Shown in pieces: positions 25,201 to 30,793 of a DNA stretch of 33,056 nucleotides. Within the stretch, counting starts at the first letter, position 1; each line of letters begins with the position of its first letter. The notes below the pieces were generated by a model. The model worked only from the letters and a program-made list of their open reading frames with translations. It did not search any database and was not told where the DNA came from. A program made the position numbers and the translations under genes. The DNA comes from Silicimonas sp. (GTDB lineage: Bacteria; Pseudomonadota; Alphaproteobacteria; Rhodobacterales; Rhodobacteraceae): assembly GCA_022826205.1 (NCBI GenBank), contig JAJDVJ010000087.1, positions 1 to 33,056 of the forward strand, written 5' to 3'.

Positions 25201-26714
25201 ATTGGCGTCGAGGCGCCGGTGAGCCAGCGATTTCCGTCGGTCGCCGGTGCCGCACCGTCTGGCAACGCGTATCCTTCAAGCACGATATGGGCATTCGTTC
25301 CCGACCATCCGAACCCGCTCACGCCCGCAAGAGGCGGGCGGTCGGTGCCGTCAGGCCAAGGCGTCGGTTCGGACGTCACCTGCAAGGGCAGCCGCTCCCA
25401 GTCCATCTCGGGATTTGGGTTCTGGAAATGGAGGTGCTTCGGGATGATTCCGCGATTGATCGACAGGACAGTCTTGATCAGTCCCGCGACGCCGGCCGCC
25501 GACTCCAAATGGCCGATGTTGGTCTTGACCGAGCCGATCAGCAGCGGCCGGCCTCCGTCGCGCTCGCGCCCGAAGACAGCCCCTGTCGCACCGATCTCGA
25601 TCGGGTCGCCGACCTCGGTTCCGGTCCCGTGCGCCTCAAGATAGTCGATGTCCGACGCCTGGACCCCGGCCCGTTCGAGTGCTGCATTGATCACGCGTTC
25701 CTGCGCTGCCCCGTTCGGAACCGTCAGGCCCGGACTCGCCCCGTCCTGGTTCAGGGCCGTGCCCCGGATCACGCCCCAGATTCGATCGCGGTCGGCCTCT
25801 GCATCGGCAAGCCGCTTCAAGACCAAGACGCCGCAGCCCTCGCCCCTGACATATCCGTTGGCGGAGGCGTCGAAAGTCTTGCATTGGCCGTCCGGCGACA
25901 GCATTCCGGCGTTGGCGCGAAATTCGAGAAGCCGACCTGAGAGAATTATGTTCACACCGCCTGCAAGCGCGAGGTCCGCGTCGCCCCGCTGCAGGCCCGT
26001 CACCGCCTGGTGGGTCGCGACCAGCGACGACGAGCAGGCCGTATCCACCGCCATCGCCGGACCGCCAAGGCCCAGGGCGAAGGCGACCCGGCCGATCGCC
26101 GTGTTCAGGGACGTGCCGGTGACTGCATAAAGGCTGGCAGCGGGTTCGGCCGGCCCCGCACTTTCGCTGGCCTCGAGGATCAGCCCCCGGTAGTCGTTGT
26201 TGCTGATGCCTGCATAGACGCCGGTGCGGCTGTCCTTCAGCAGATCGGGATCGATCCCGGCGTCTTCAAGCGCCCGCCAACTCGTCTCCAAGAGCAGGCG
26301 CTGCTGCGGATCCAGCAATTGCGCCTCGACCGGAGAAATGCGGAAAAACGCCGCGTCGAACTGGTCGATGTCGTCGAGATATGCGCCGAAACGGCAGGCA
26401 CCGATCTGGCCGGTATCTTCGGGGAACAAGGCGCCGATGCGGCCGACGCCGGATCCCGGAACGCCTTCCTGCACCGCGTTTCCTCCGGACTCCAGCAATC
26501 GCCAGAAGGCCGCGATTCCGTTCGCGCCGGGAAACCGGCAGGCCATGCCCACGATTGCGATCGGCTCAGTGCCGACAACGAGCCCGCCTTCTCCTTCGTC
26601 GACGCCAATCGAATGGGCACCGGCGGTGTCCCGGGATACGTCAGGGTCCTTCATTCGAGTATCGCTTTCCCCCATCGGCACTTGCCGAACTTGCCGCCCG
26701 GCGGAATGCCGCAT
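16287..26714 (-). CDS. Type I polyketide synthase: KS-AT-DH-MT-psiKR-ER-KR-ACP-KS*-AT0
   Basis: A giant PKS of 3475 residues. Domains by residue: KS1 51-480 (DTACSSS, C227; H362; H402); AT1 618-985 (GHSLGE, S712; H819); DH 993-1290 (H1026 in HxxxGxxxxP, D1201); C-methyltransferase about 1365-1705 (EVGAGIG 1531-1537); pseudo-KR about 1712-1930; ER about 1940-2250 (HAGAGGVG); KR 2258-2500 (TGGLGGIG; H2408 where Tyr is usual); ACP 2535-2615 (GMDSL, S2570); KS2 2646-3068 (C2813, H2948, H2988, but MLNCAAS); AT2 3198-3475, degenerate. The first eight units have the order of fungal highly reducing iterative PKSs, so the product is probably a C-methylated, largely reduced chain. No thioesterase or reductase ends the protein. 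ATG 26714 gives the longest form; ATG 26654 has GGGGGAAAG upstream and may be the true start. It converges on the hydrolase gene, 28 bp away. Confidence 0.95.
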   Translation of the reverse strand: MRHSAGRQVRQVPMGESDTRMKDPDVSRDTAGAHSIGVDEGEGGLVVGTEPIAIVGMACRFPGANGIAAFWRLLESGGNAVQEGVPGSGVGRIGALFPEDTGQIGACRFGAYLDDIDQFDAAFFRISPVEAQLLDPQQRLLLETSWRALEDAGIDPDLLKDSRTGVYAGISNNDYRGLILEASESAGPAEPAASLYAVTGTSLNTAIGRVAFALGLGGPAMAVDTACSSSLVATHQAVTGLQRGDADLALAGGVNIILSGRLLEFRANAGMLSPDGQCKTFDASANGYVRGEGCGVLVLKRLADAEADRDRIWGVIRGTALNQDGASPGLTVPNGAAQERVINAALERAGVQASDIDYLEAHGTGTEVGDPIEIGATGAVFGRERDGGRPLLIGSVKTNIGHLESAAGVAGLIKTVLSINRGIIPKHLHFQNPNPEMDWERLPLQVTSEPTPWPDGTDRPPLAGVSGFGWSGTNAHIVLEGYALPDGAAPATDGNRWLTGASTPISVSLPAPAKFQQPKDGFVPRATRLLPISGKSGAALCDAAQRYLEWLDEQDAALAADGAASGSLLSDMAWSAGIGRSHFDCRAGVVFQDAGSLREGLQAIAGTDGPTESRKASTVAFVYTGQASQWPGMGAALYESEPVVRAVLDRCNKVLEEERGASLLDIMFGRPGAAGDLDDPQWKQPAIYALECALTALWSSLGIRPDVVLGHSLGEIAAAHAAGVFDLDNGLRLAAVRGALVGALPGEGAMAAVFAPPARVTDALDEHNSAAPGIGLCIAADNGAHQVISGPAEEISAILDRLEAAGIRVARLRRSPAYHSAMIEPALDDLEAAFSRLDFAPPSLPFISNLTGKSIGSGEALDAAYWCRQMRAPVAFRDCVVTLSGLGVDAVVEIGPHAVLGPMVSMAWPDAGGAAEPAVVSSLRRPPTGEEAPAPGSGGGFVEAVAGVYEAGLPLNYDGLFAGEVRRRIALPGYPFQRERYWVETPKRRRQASGHPLLGNRHESASGETAFDTEVFPTDPAWLADHRVFGRLIAPGALYGAMAASACRVEGDNAVVVEDFRMQSALVFADESTDDNAGEAGRRMQVLLDAGRDVPSRRLRVLSKGDDEEEWTLHAEGQVSGGVAVSSLAVRPFDAEGLKAELTMVDLPAYYRAKSAVGIDLGPAFRTLTGLWARDGEALGEVVLPVGKERGPLDVHPLVLDGCFQIMGAARDPDGTGDGTTYLPFAWERLWIGQELPDRLFCHVTMRERPRDREADSEIVGTPEVHAADMRLYSGSGELLGEIAGFTVKRATRGALLAAAEGVEDLLYEVVWRDCALPPGMPSADFLPNPSTAAARSHPFSRYLADEGVEVRDEVDLQGEMERAAWCYALLALETLGWERRAGATVAIEELHERLEVLPEHKHLLRRLLEILARSGVLRKKDDGFAVSVGADEPLPEDFPRDAGEFLTEVTERFPHAANEIGLFRRCAGALPDVLSGREDPLSLLFGDVGPSASDLYRLAPVWRAANRMIGEVVRTLVEELPDGRHLRVLEVGAGIGSATECILPVLPAGRFDLMYTDISAGFFADAESRFSADGVSIDYRMLDIEKNPVDQGFDSHAYDVVIASNVLHATRHLDETLAHCRMLLAPSGLLVALENQRGRGWMDLIFGQLDGWWRFADRYRPNHALAGPEVWREALADAGFAESEVLGVDRSEATGLPDRGVIVAQGPAKIDLPEGVWILAADQGGMAVPLAEKLASMNQRVVLATDDPETEGTVATGGAGVVAARVEMERRESWQSLVAGLPTDVPFAGAVHLVGQDGHGAEATAADLAADAKRTVGSALALVQGIVDADAMPEKGLWFVTRGAQVLERERTGKLAGAALWGLGKVVLREAPQLQSRMLDLDPEAAESQAVVANELLFPDSENHIAHRGERRQVARLIRTGAGAARLALPEEADWVLAPDEGGAIETLQVQPLAGRALKPNEVRVEVDACGLNFLDVFRAMGLVEEGLLGEELCGRIVDTGPDVTTVSPGDRVAGFAFGTFGPEAVTHEDLVAPAPPGMSLAALATVPSVFVTCVLSYELAGLKAGDRVLIHAGAGGVGLAAIQLAHAAGAEVFATASAPKQAYLRALGVGHVFDSRSTEFGREILDATSGAGVDIVLNSLTGEGFIEASLSCLAKGGRFVELARRDILSEDDMAALRPDVAYSILDLYALKQQDPARPGAALKNVLARMATGELAPLRHTRWPLAETSAAMGFMRAARHIGKIVLTMPPLRSGRLRQDGTYVVTGGLGGIGRALAEWLAERGAGTVVLNGRRPPDAAANAAIEALRARGFRIEVEIADVTDTDALDAMMARMDEALPPLAGMFHSVGVLSDAALGNQTWESFETVLWPKILGAWHLHRATAKRDLDMFVLFSSVAGVLGNPGQANHAAANAFLDQLAAHRRALGLPGQAIAWGAWSELGEAEEQRERIAERREASGTGWFTPEQGFKAFERLVRQDATGAAVAAVDWPVFGDALGDRPPLLEDLLAGEPEEGDGSSSSEDLLAQLGTTPAAGREDLLASFLQGQVQAVLRLPSAPAPTVGFFDLGMDSLMAVELRNRLNRAFSDVYVAPNTLVFDYPTIADLSRHLVDVLGEPASASEPDAESVPESVAGAVSGTDPRPPVPLQDDGIAIIGMACRFPGAPDIASFWRQLEAGSDAVTSGRQDDGSWTGVAGDPAIEDNIWGRGGFVDGIDRFDARFFGMTPIGARMMDPQQRLLLETSWRALEGAGIDPESLRGSRTGVYAGIATSEYRDLMTADSDGLNYLGTASGMAVGGVAYKLGLTGPAIPVMLNCAASLVTVQQAVTGLREGVVDLALVGGVNAVLSPGLTTEMAALGMLSLQGRCKTFDAAADGFVRGEGCGMVVLKRLAEAEADGDPIWAVIRGAAVNQNGAAAGPTLPYGPAQERVIAEALLQAGVQPSDVDYLEAHGTGSELGDPIEVQAAAAVYGKGRDGDRPLLIGSVKTNIGHLESAAGVAALIKVVLAMRHGLIPKHLHFRDPNPHLEWDRLPVRVVSEAMDWPSTQERQPLAGVSAFGISGANAHVIVEGYGNPNGESLAPEGAPLPAIVSVPDAAAALPQPGDGLAARGTRLLPLSGKSVASLRNLAGRYLAWLDEREPALASDEAASGPALSDMAWTAGTGRSHFDYRAAVVFEDCGSLRDGLQALTSDEESEPVTPPKVAFSYAGRGNGWIRKCEALYASEPVVQAVLDRCEGMFKEARGASLLNSMFGGEGSSGILADPQWERPAVYALECALAALWSSVGVQPGLVFGHGIGALAAARAAGVFGLEDGLRLAMTLDDPGAMPDEIAMGAPSLMLVDTQSGRAVAPEDVQDVAYWRRRAADEPETLESCAETLAAAGVDVVVEAVPDAALGAMLAGTWPDAAENAAAPAVLSSLGWSSDCEASPTSTSSGGFVNAVARAYEAGLAVSFAGLFAGESRRRVTLPDYPFERRRHWI
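16290..18779 (-). other. C-terminal KS2-AT2 half-module of the PKS, degenerate
   Basis: Residues 2646-3475. KS2 keeps the catalytic Cys (codon 18276-18278) and both His with exactly the KS1 spacing (135 and 175 residues from Cys), but DTACSSS has become MLNCAAS. AT2 has GRGNG for GQASQ, Gly (codon 16839-16841) for the nucleophile Ser in GHGIGA, and lacks about 90 residues between LRLA and AYW that carry the Arg and His of AT1. It ends at the post-AT linker motif YPFERRRHW; no ACP or release domain follows. AT2 cannot be catalytic; KS2 may be. Confidence 0.85.
17511..18779 (-). repeat. Intragenic duplicate of KS (copy 2)
   Basis: This segment is the second KS copy within the PKS gene. Long protein blocks match copy 1 exactly (for example DPQQRLLLETSWRALE, and PLLIGSVKTNIGHLESAAG). 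A 34-base stretch at 17758-17791 is identical to 25516-25549 in copy 1. The linker and post-AT motifs also match, so the duplicated unit was KS-linker-AT. Confidence 0.8.
25275..26564 (-). repeat. Intragenic duplicate of KS (copy 1)
   Basis: The KS1 segment paired with copy 2 at 17511-18779. It has the standard DTACSSS active site (Cys codon 26034-26036) and is presumably the parent-like, functional copy. Confidence 0.8.
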
Positions 26715-26742
26715 GGCCGTCGCCCGGTCAACTTAGGATTGG

Positions 26743-26748
26743 ACTATA
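26743..26748 (-). promoter_or_regulatory. Possible -10 box of the PKS gene
   Basis: On the minus strand TATAGT (26748 to 26743) lies 28 bases before the first possible PKS ATG, in an AT-richer patch. No matching -35 at 16-18 bp was found, so a regulated or non-standard promoter is possible. Weak call. Confidence 0.3.
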
Positions 26749-27642
26749 CATCGCAAAATTGGACCCGTCTGTACAAAGGTGCCGAGAGACAAGGAAGACC
26801 CGTTTCAGGAGAGTTCTGTCTTTCCGGACAGAGAATTGACGCCGTTTCTTGGCTGCCGGTCCGATCCCAACCACAACTTGTCGAACTCCTGTTCCGGCTT
26901 CTGCAGCACCTGATTCTCAGCGAATTCGCGAAAGTAACGGCGCAATCCCTGCGCATGGCCTCCGGGACCGTCCGAGGGAGCCAGACTTTCGTCGGGGCCA
27001 GACACCGTGCGCGCCTCGCCAGAAAGGGTCCGTGGCGATCACTGCGACCGCGCACGAGCTTGCGTGCCTGATCTATACGCCGGTCACCAGAGGGGAGGAA
27101 TACGTGGAACGCGGGATCGAGGCCAACAGGCAGCGCCGCGTGGTTCGGACGGTCTCGATTCTCGGGCGGTGGGCGAGACAGCCCGGCAACCGTCCGGTCA
27201 GGTTGGTCGACGATCCGGATTCGGGAAACGGCACGGCGTCAATGGCGTATGGATGCTTTTGCTCAAGAGAATGCCGTCCAATGTCAAGCCGCGTTCCTTG
27301 ACCGTTCCGAAACCGCGCCTGACTGCATGGATTGCGATGGCCAGCAATCCAGGGAGTTCCACGCAGCCGTTCATCACCAACCACGCCAGATGGTGCCGAA
27401 TGGGTACAGCGAAGCGCACATCGCGATCGACGCCATGAATTCCCAACAGACCCGAATGGGTGACATGGATGATCTTGCGGCCCGTTTGCCAAAGCGCATG
27501 GCCAACTACGTTGTACGGCAGTTGAGTCGCACGCTTTGAATTGATGTTCGCCACCATAGGTACAGATTCAAAAAAGTCACAAAATCGTTGCAATTTAGGC
27601 TTTCATCTTCAACCCTAAGTCTCAATAGACATGGAGGACGTC
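26749..27642. other. PKS-BCCT intergenic stretch, no certain gene
   Basis: About 900 bp between the divergent PKS and BCCT genes. Besides the doubtful frame at 26805-27005, two overlapping frames on opposite strands at 27198-27593 (minus, about 130 codons, HxxH-rich, two hydrophobic patches) and 27249-27539 (plus, 96 codons, with CMDC) both look partly protein-like. Neither has a recognisable domain or clear ribosome binding site, and codon use does not decide between them. A small hairpin TCTGTC/GACAGA lies at 26815-26832. Likely decayed coding sequence plus the promoters of the two flanking genes. Confidence 0.4.
26805..27005 (-). CDS. Hypothetical small protein upstream of the PKS, doubtful
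   Basis: A minus-strand frame from GTG 27005 gives 66 residues (open for 13 more codons upstream). The middle (LRRYFREFAENQVLQKPEQEFDKLW) is amphipathic and reads like a genuine helix-rich protein; I do not recognise it. There is no good ribosome binding site. It points toward the PKS start on the same strand. It may be a small gene, the remnant of one, or chance. Confidence 0.25.
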   Translation of the reverse strand: MSGPDESLAPSDGPGGHAQGLRRYFREFAENQVLQKPEQEFDKLWLGSDRQPRNGVNSLSGKTELS

Positions 27643-29238
27643 ATGAACAGTCTGCAGACCAGTGATGAAGGACCTTCTCAAGACCCTGATTTCCAAACAG
27701 AATTCAAACTTGGGCAAGACAACATCCGGCCATTCGGCCTCGATATACACAACCCGGTCTTCCTGATTTCGAGCTTGCTGATTATCGCATTCGTGCTTCT
27801 GGCACTGGCCAATCAGGAGGCGTCGGCCGCATTTTTTGGCTGGCTCAGACCTTTTCTAACCAGCGAATTCGACTGGTTCCTGGTGATTTCGGTCGACATA
27901 ATGCTCATTTTCTGCCTAGCGCTCATTTTCCTGCCGGTCGGATCAGTCCGGATAGGCGGCAAGGACGCTACGCCGGATTACTCCTATCCCGGTTGGATCG
28001 CGATGATGTTCGCTGCCGGCATCGGCATCGGACTCTTGTTCTTCGGCGTGCTTGAGCCGACGTATTACAACTTCTCGGAAGGAGGCAACGCCCGACCGCT
28101 CAACATCGACATAAGCGAGCCCGGCAACGAATATGTCGGTGTTGTAGGAACCATCCACCACTGGGGCCTTGGCGGCTGGTGCGTCTACGCGGTGGTCGGA
28201 CTGACGCTGGCAATCTTCGCCTACAACAAGGGGATGCCGATGACGCTCCGTTCGGCCTTCTATCCCATTCTCGGTGAACGGGTCTGGGGATGGTGGGGCC
28301 ACGCAATCGACACGCTTGCGGTCTTTGCCACGCTCTTCGGTCTGACAACGTCGCTCGGCCTAGGAGCGCGGCAGGTGGCCTTTGGTCTGAACGAGGTTGC
28401 CGGCATCGAGCCGTCCAACACAGTGGTCGTCCTGCTGATCATCGGCATTACGGCCATCGCACTCGGATCGGTGCTCCTGGGAATGGACAAGGGGGTCAAA
28501 CGGCTCTCCGAGATCAACATGTTGATCGCCGTTGCGCTCCTCATTTTCGTTTTCTTGGTGACGGGGGCGGTGGCGGCGATAACGCGCTATTTCAGTGTCA
28601 TGGTCGACTACGTGATACTTTTGCCAGCGCTCTCGAACCCGTTCGGGCGCGAGGACACGAGCTTCTTTCATGGCTGGACGACCTTTTACTGGGCGTGGTG
28701 GATCGCGTGGTCGCCTTTCGTCGGCATGTTCATCGCACGTATCTCCAAGGGCCGAACGGTACGTGAATTCGTTCTTTGCGCGCTGATCGCACCGACGCTG
28801 GTCTGCGCGTTCTGGATGTCGACTTTTGGCGGTGCGGCCATCGACATGCTGAACGCAGGCAGTGCAGACGGCGTTCGCGCCACCGTGATCGAAAGCTACA
28901 AGCCAGAAGGCGCACTGTTCGGCTTCCTCAAGGAACTGCCGCTCTACAGCGTCATTTCACCCATAGCGCTGGTTCTGATCGTGATCTTCTTCGTCACGTC
29001 ATCCGATAGCGGCAGCCTGGTGATCGACACGATCACGGCCGGCGGCAAGATGGATGCTCCGGTGACGCAGCGGGTGTTCTGGTGCACGCTCGAAGGGCTG
29101 GTGGCCATTGCGTTGCTTCTTGGTGGCGGTCTTGTCGCGCTGCAAGGGGCGGCCGTCTCTACCGGCATCCCCTTCACCATCGTGGTGTTGCTCATGTGCT
29201 GGTGTGTCTACGCTGCGCTCCGCACCGAAGAGCGCTAG
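27643..29238 (+). CDS. BCCT family transporter (betaine/carnitine/choline type)
   Basis: A secondary inner-membrane carrier for quaternary amines such as glycine betaine, choline or carnitine, or for related osmolytes such as DMSP. Seen: about 12 membrane segments over 531 residues, the glycine-rich stretch GIGIGLLFFGVLEP (unwound helix of the substrate site), and the family signature region WAWWIAWSPFVGMFIARISKGRTVREF with its Trp-rich helix. ATG 27643 is preferred over 27631 because GGAGG (27634-27638) would lie inside the longer frame at proper distance from the second ATG. N- and C-terminal tails are short, so osmosensing of the BetP kind is not evident. It sits between the PKS and PPTase genes; a link to the polyketide is not supported by sequence. 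Confidence 0.93.
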   Translation: MNSLQTSDEGPSQDPDFQTEFKLGQDNIRPFGLDIHNPVFLISSLLIIAFVLLALANQEASAAFFGWLRPFLTSEFDWFLVISVDIMLIFCLALIFLPVGSVRIGGKDATPDYSYPGWIAMMFAAGIGIGLLFFGVLEPTYYNFSEGGNARPLNIDISEPGNEYVGVVGTIHHWGLGGWCVYAVVGLTLAIFAYNKGMPMTLRSAFYPILGERVWGWWGHAIDTLAVFATLFGLTTSLGLGARQVAFGLNEVAGIEPSNTVVVLLIIGITAIALGSVLLGMDKGVKRLSEINMLIAVALLIFVFLVTGAVAAITRYFSVMVDYVILLPALSNPFGREDTSFFHGWTTFYWAWWIAWSPFVGMFIARISKGRTVREFVLCALIAPTLVCAFWMSTFGGAAIDMLNAGSADGVRATVIESYKPEGALFGFLKELPLYSVISPIALVLIVIFFVTSSDSGSLVIDTITAGGKMDAPVTQRVFWCTLEGLVAIALLLGGGLVALQGAAVSTGIPFTIVVLLMCWCVYAALRTEER

Positions 29239-29245
29239 GAAACCG

Positions 29246-29278
29246 AAGGGTCGGGGACATCTCCGGCCCTTTCATTTT
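29246..29278 (+). terminator. Intrinsic terminator of the BCCT gene
   Basis: AAGGGTCGG (29246-29254) pairs with CCGGCCCTT (29263-29271), nine pairs including one T-G, followed by TCATTTT. It starts eight bases after the BCCT stop codon. Confidence 0.7.
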
Positions 29279-29310
29279 GGAAGAATGCTGCGGAATGGTT
29301 GCAGTGCAGC

Positions 29311-29335
29311 GCCACTCGGCACGTCAACGAGTGGC
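29311..29335 (+). repeat. 8-bp inverted repeat in the BCCT-PPTase gap
   Basis: GCCACTCG (29311-29318) and CGAGTGGC (29328-29335) are perfect inverted copies around a 9-nt loop. No T tract follows. It may be a second transcription stop or a protein-binding site. The rest of 29279-29609 shows no convincing gene; the frame of the PPTase extends back to 29418 but with Arg-rich, non-family sequence. Confidence 0.45.
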
Positions 29336-29609
29336 ATGCGCCGCGAGTTGAGTATGGCGCAATTCCCGACCCCGACGATATCCTGGTGCAATGTTGCAAT
29401 GAACTGAATCTCCTTGGGTGCAACGTGTAGCTGTTGCGTCGAGGAGTCGTTTCACGGTGTGGACGCACGGAAACTCGAGAGACACAGAGGAACCAGTTCC
29501 ATGGCGCTTCCGCAGTTCACGTTTGCAAAGTGCGGGTCACGCTCTCCGCAAATTGCCGCTTCAACAGGCATTGGCACCAGCGGGGAACCGGGATCAGGCA
29601 GTGGCGGCA

Positions 29610-30323
29610 ATGGATGATTCCTTTCTGTGGCGCCGGTTCCACGCGTTGGAGGCCGCAACGATCTTCCACGTTGATCTGTCGCGACATGCATCGCGCGAAG
29701 CGGAGGCAATGGAATGGCTCGACGGAGCGGAACGGTCGCGTCGGAACCGGTTCGTGCATCCCCGGCCGGGTCGCGAATTCACCCTGTGCCGGGCAGCGCT
29801 CCGATCATTGCTTTGCCGCGAACTCGGCTGCAGCAACTACGATCTTTCGTTTGGAACGTCGGAATTCGGCAAGCCGTTCGCCCGTGTGAATGGCGTTGCG
29901 GCTACTGTTGCCTTCAATGTCAGCCACAGCGGTCGGCACGGCCTGATTGCATTGGCGTCGAAGGGCCGAGTCGGGGTGGACGTGGAGGAACGCTCGTCAA
30001 ACCGTAACCTGGACGTCTGTATCCGGCTGCTATTCGCTCCAGACGAGCAGGCTGAATTCAAAAACGTTAGCGAACAGGGAAAGGTCGAGCGATTCTATCG
30101 CATCTGGACACTGAAGGAGGCGCTGATCAAGGCTGTCGGTGCCGGACTGTCGATTGATACAGCAAAATTCGAGGTTCCGCTCGCCATGGTCCGCGGCGTG
30201 AAGACCGGTGTGTTTCGTTTCCCGGATGCGCCGACGGTGGCGTGGGGTCTTGAGAACATTGGCAATGCCGCGTTTGCCGCGGCCGTTGCTTATGAGCACG
30301 GCAAAATGAGGGACATTCGATGA
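29610..30323 (+). CDS. Sfp-type 4'-phosphopantetheinyl transferase
   Basis: Transfers the phosphopantetheine arm of CoA to the serine of carrier proteins, activating PKS and ACP domains. Seen from ATG 29610 (237 residues): GKPF (87-90), FNVSHSGRHG (102-111), the Mg-binding motif GVDVE (122-126, D124 and E126), and WTLKEALIKAVG (166-177) with the conserved W, K, E and K. These are the P2 and P3 motifs of the Sfp/EntD group, and the length is right. The start lacks a strong ribosome binding site; GTG 29601 is an alternative. The stop overlaps the next gene by ATGA. It is the obvious activator of the PKS ACP (S2570) and of the two stand-alone ACPs, though separated from the PKS by the BCCT gene. 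Confidence 0.93.
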   Translation: MDDSFLWRRFHALEAATIFHVDLSRHASREAEAMEWLDGAERSRRNRFVHPRPGREFTLCRAALRSLLCRELGCSNYDLSFGTSEFGKPFARVNGVAATVAFNVSHSGRHGLIALASKGRVGVDVEERSSNRNLDVCIRLLFAPDEQAEFKNVSEQGKVERFYRIWTLKEALIKAVGAGLSIDTAKFEVPLAMVRGVKTGVFRFPDAPTVAWGLENIGNAAFAAAVAYEHGKMRDIR

Positions 30324-30790
30324 ATTGGACCACAATCCCGCAAAGAGCGTGTGAAGATGCGGTGATGGCGCTGGAGAATTGGCTGGACGAGCACTTGAAC
30401 AAGGTCAGGCGCTTGGTCCGGTCCTTGATTGTCGACGGATGTCTGCGCCACAATGATCCGACACCGGGCGCAGCCGTTTTTCGCGACTTGCTAGGCACCC
30501 CGGCAATCCTGAGCCGTGATCATGAGACGGAAGGATATCCAGCCTCGAACGAGCGTCAGGTGGCGCTCCGCATTGCGCAATGCAGCAAGATCCTACATGC
30601 AACAAACACCAATCCTCAGTATGTTGTGCGGGCAGAAATGCTTCGTCGGGATTTCGGTGTCTGGCCGCTGATCAATTCGCATTGGTTAGAAAGGCATCCC
30701 GTTCCGAAACGTCGGTCGGCCCGCCTCACGATCCGGCCCGAAGGCTGCATCATCCAAATGGTCGCGACCGCGAACCTTGCGGAGGGCTAG
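30320..30790 (+). CDS. Unrecognised 156-residue protein coupled to the PPTase
   Basis: I do not recognise this family. The ATG overlaps the PPTase stop (ATGA), and a GTG-start dehydrogenase-like gene begins 3 bp after its stop, so it lies in the middle of a tight three-gene operon and is very likely expressed. The protein is soluble and basic. It has a Leu/Trp-rich N-terminal helix pattern (CEDAVMALENWLDEHLNKV), a central Arg-rich part and the block RRDFGVWPLINSHWLERHPVP. No signal peptide, membrane segment or cofactor motif is seen. Its position suggests a role with the carrier-protein or dehydrogenase neighbours, but that is only context. Confidence 0.7.
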   Translation: MNWTTIPQRACEDAVMALENWLDEHLNKVRRLVRSLIVDGCLRHNDPTPGAAVFRDLLGTPAILSRDHETEGYPASNERQVALRIAQCSKILHATNTNPQYVVRAEMLRRDFGVWPLINSHWLERHPVPKRRSARLTIRPEGCIIQMVATANLAEG

Positions 30791-30793
30791 AAA

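Noticed and set aside
27249-27539. Small zinc-finger (DksA/TraR-like) protein suggested by CMDC
   Set aside because: Only one Cys pair is present and the rest of the family pattern is missing; the opposite strand has an equally long frame.
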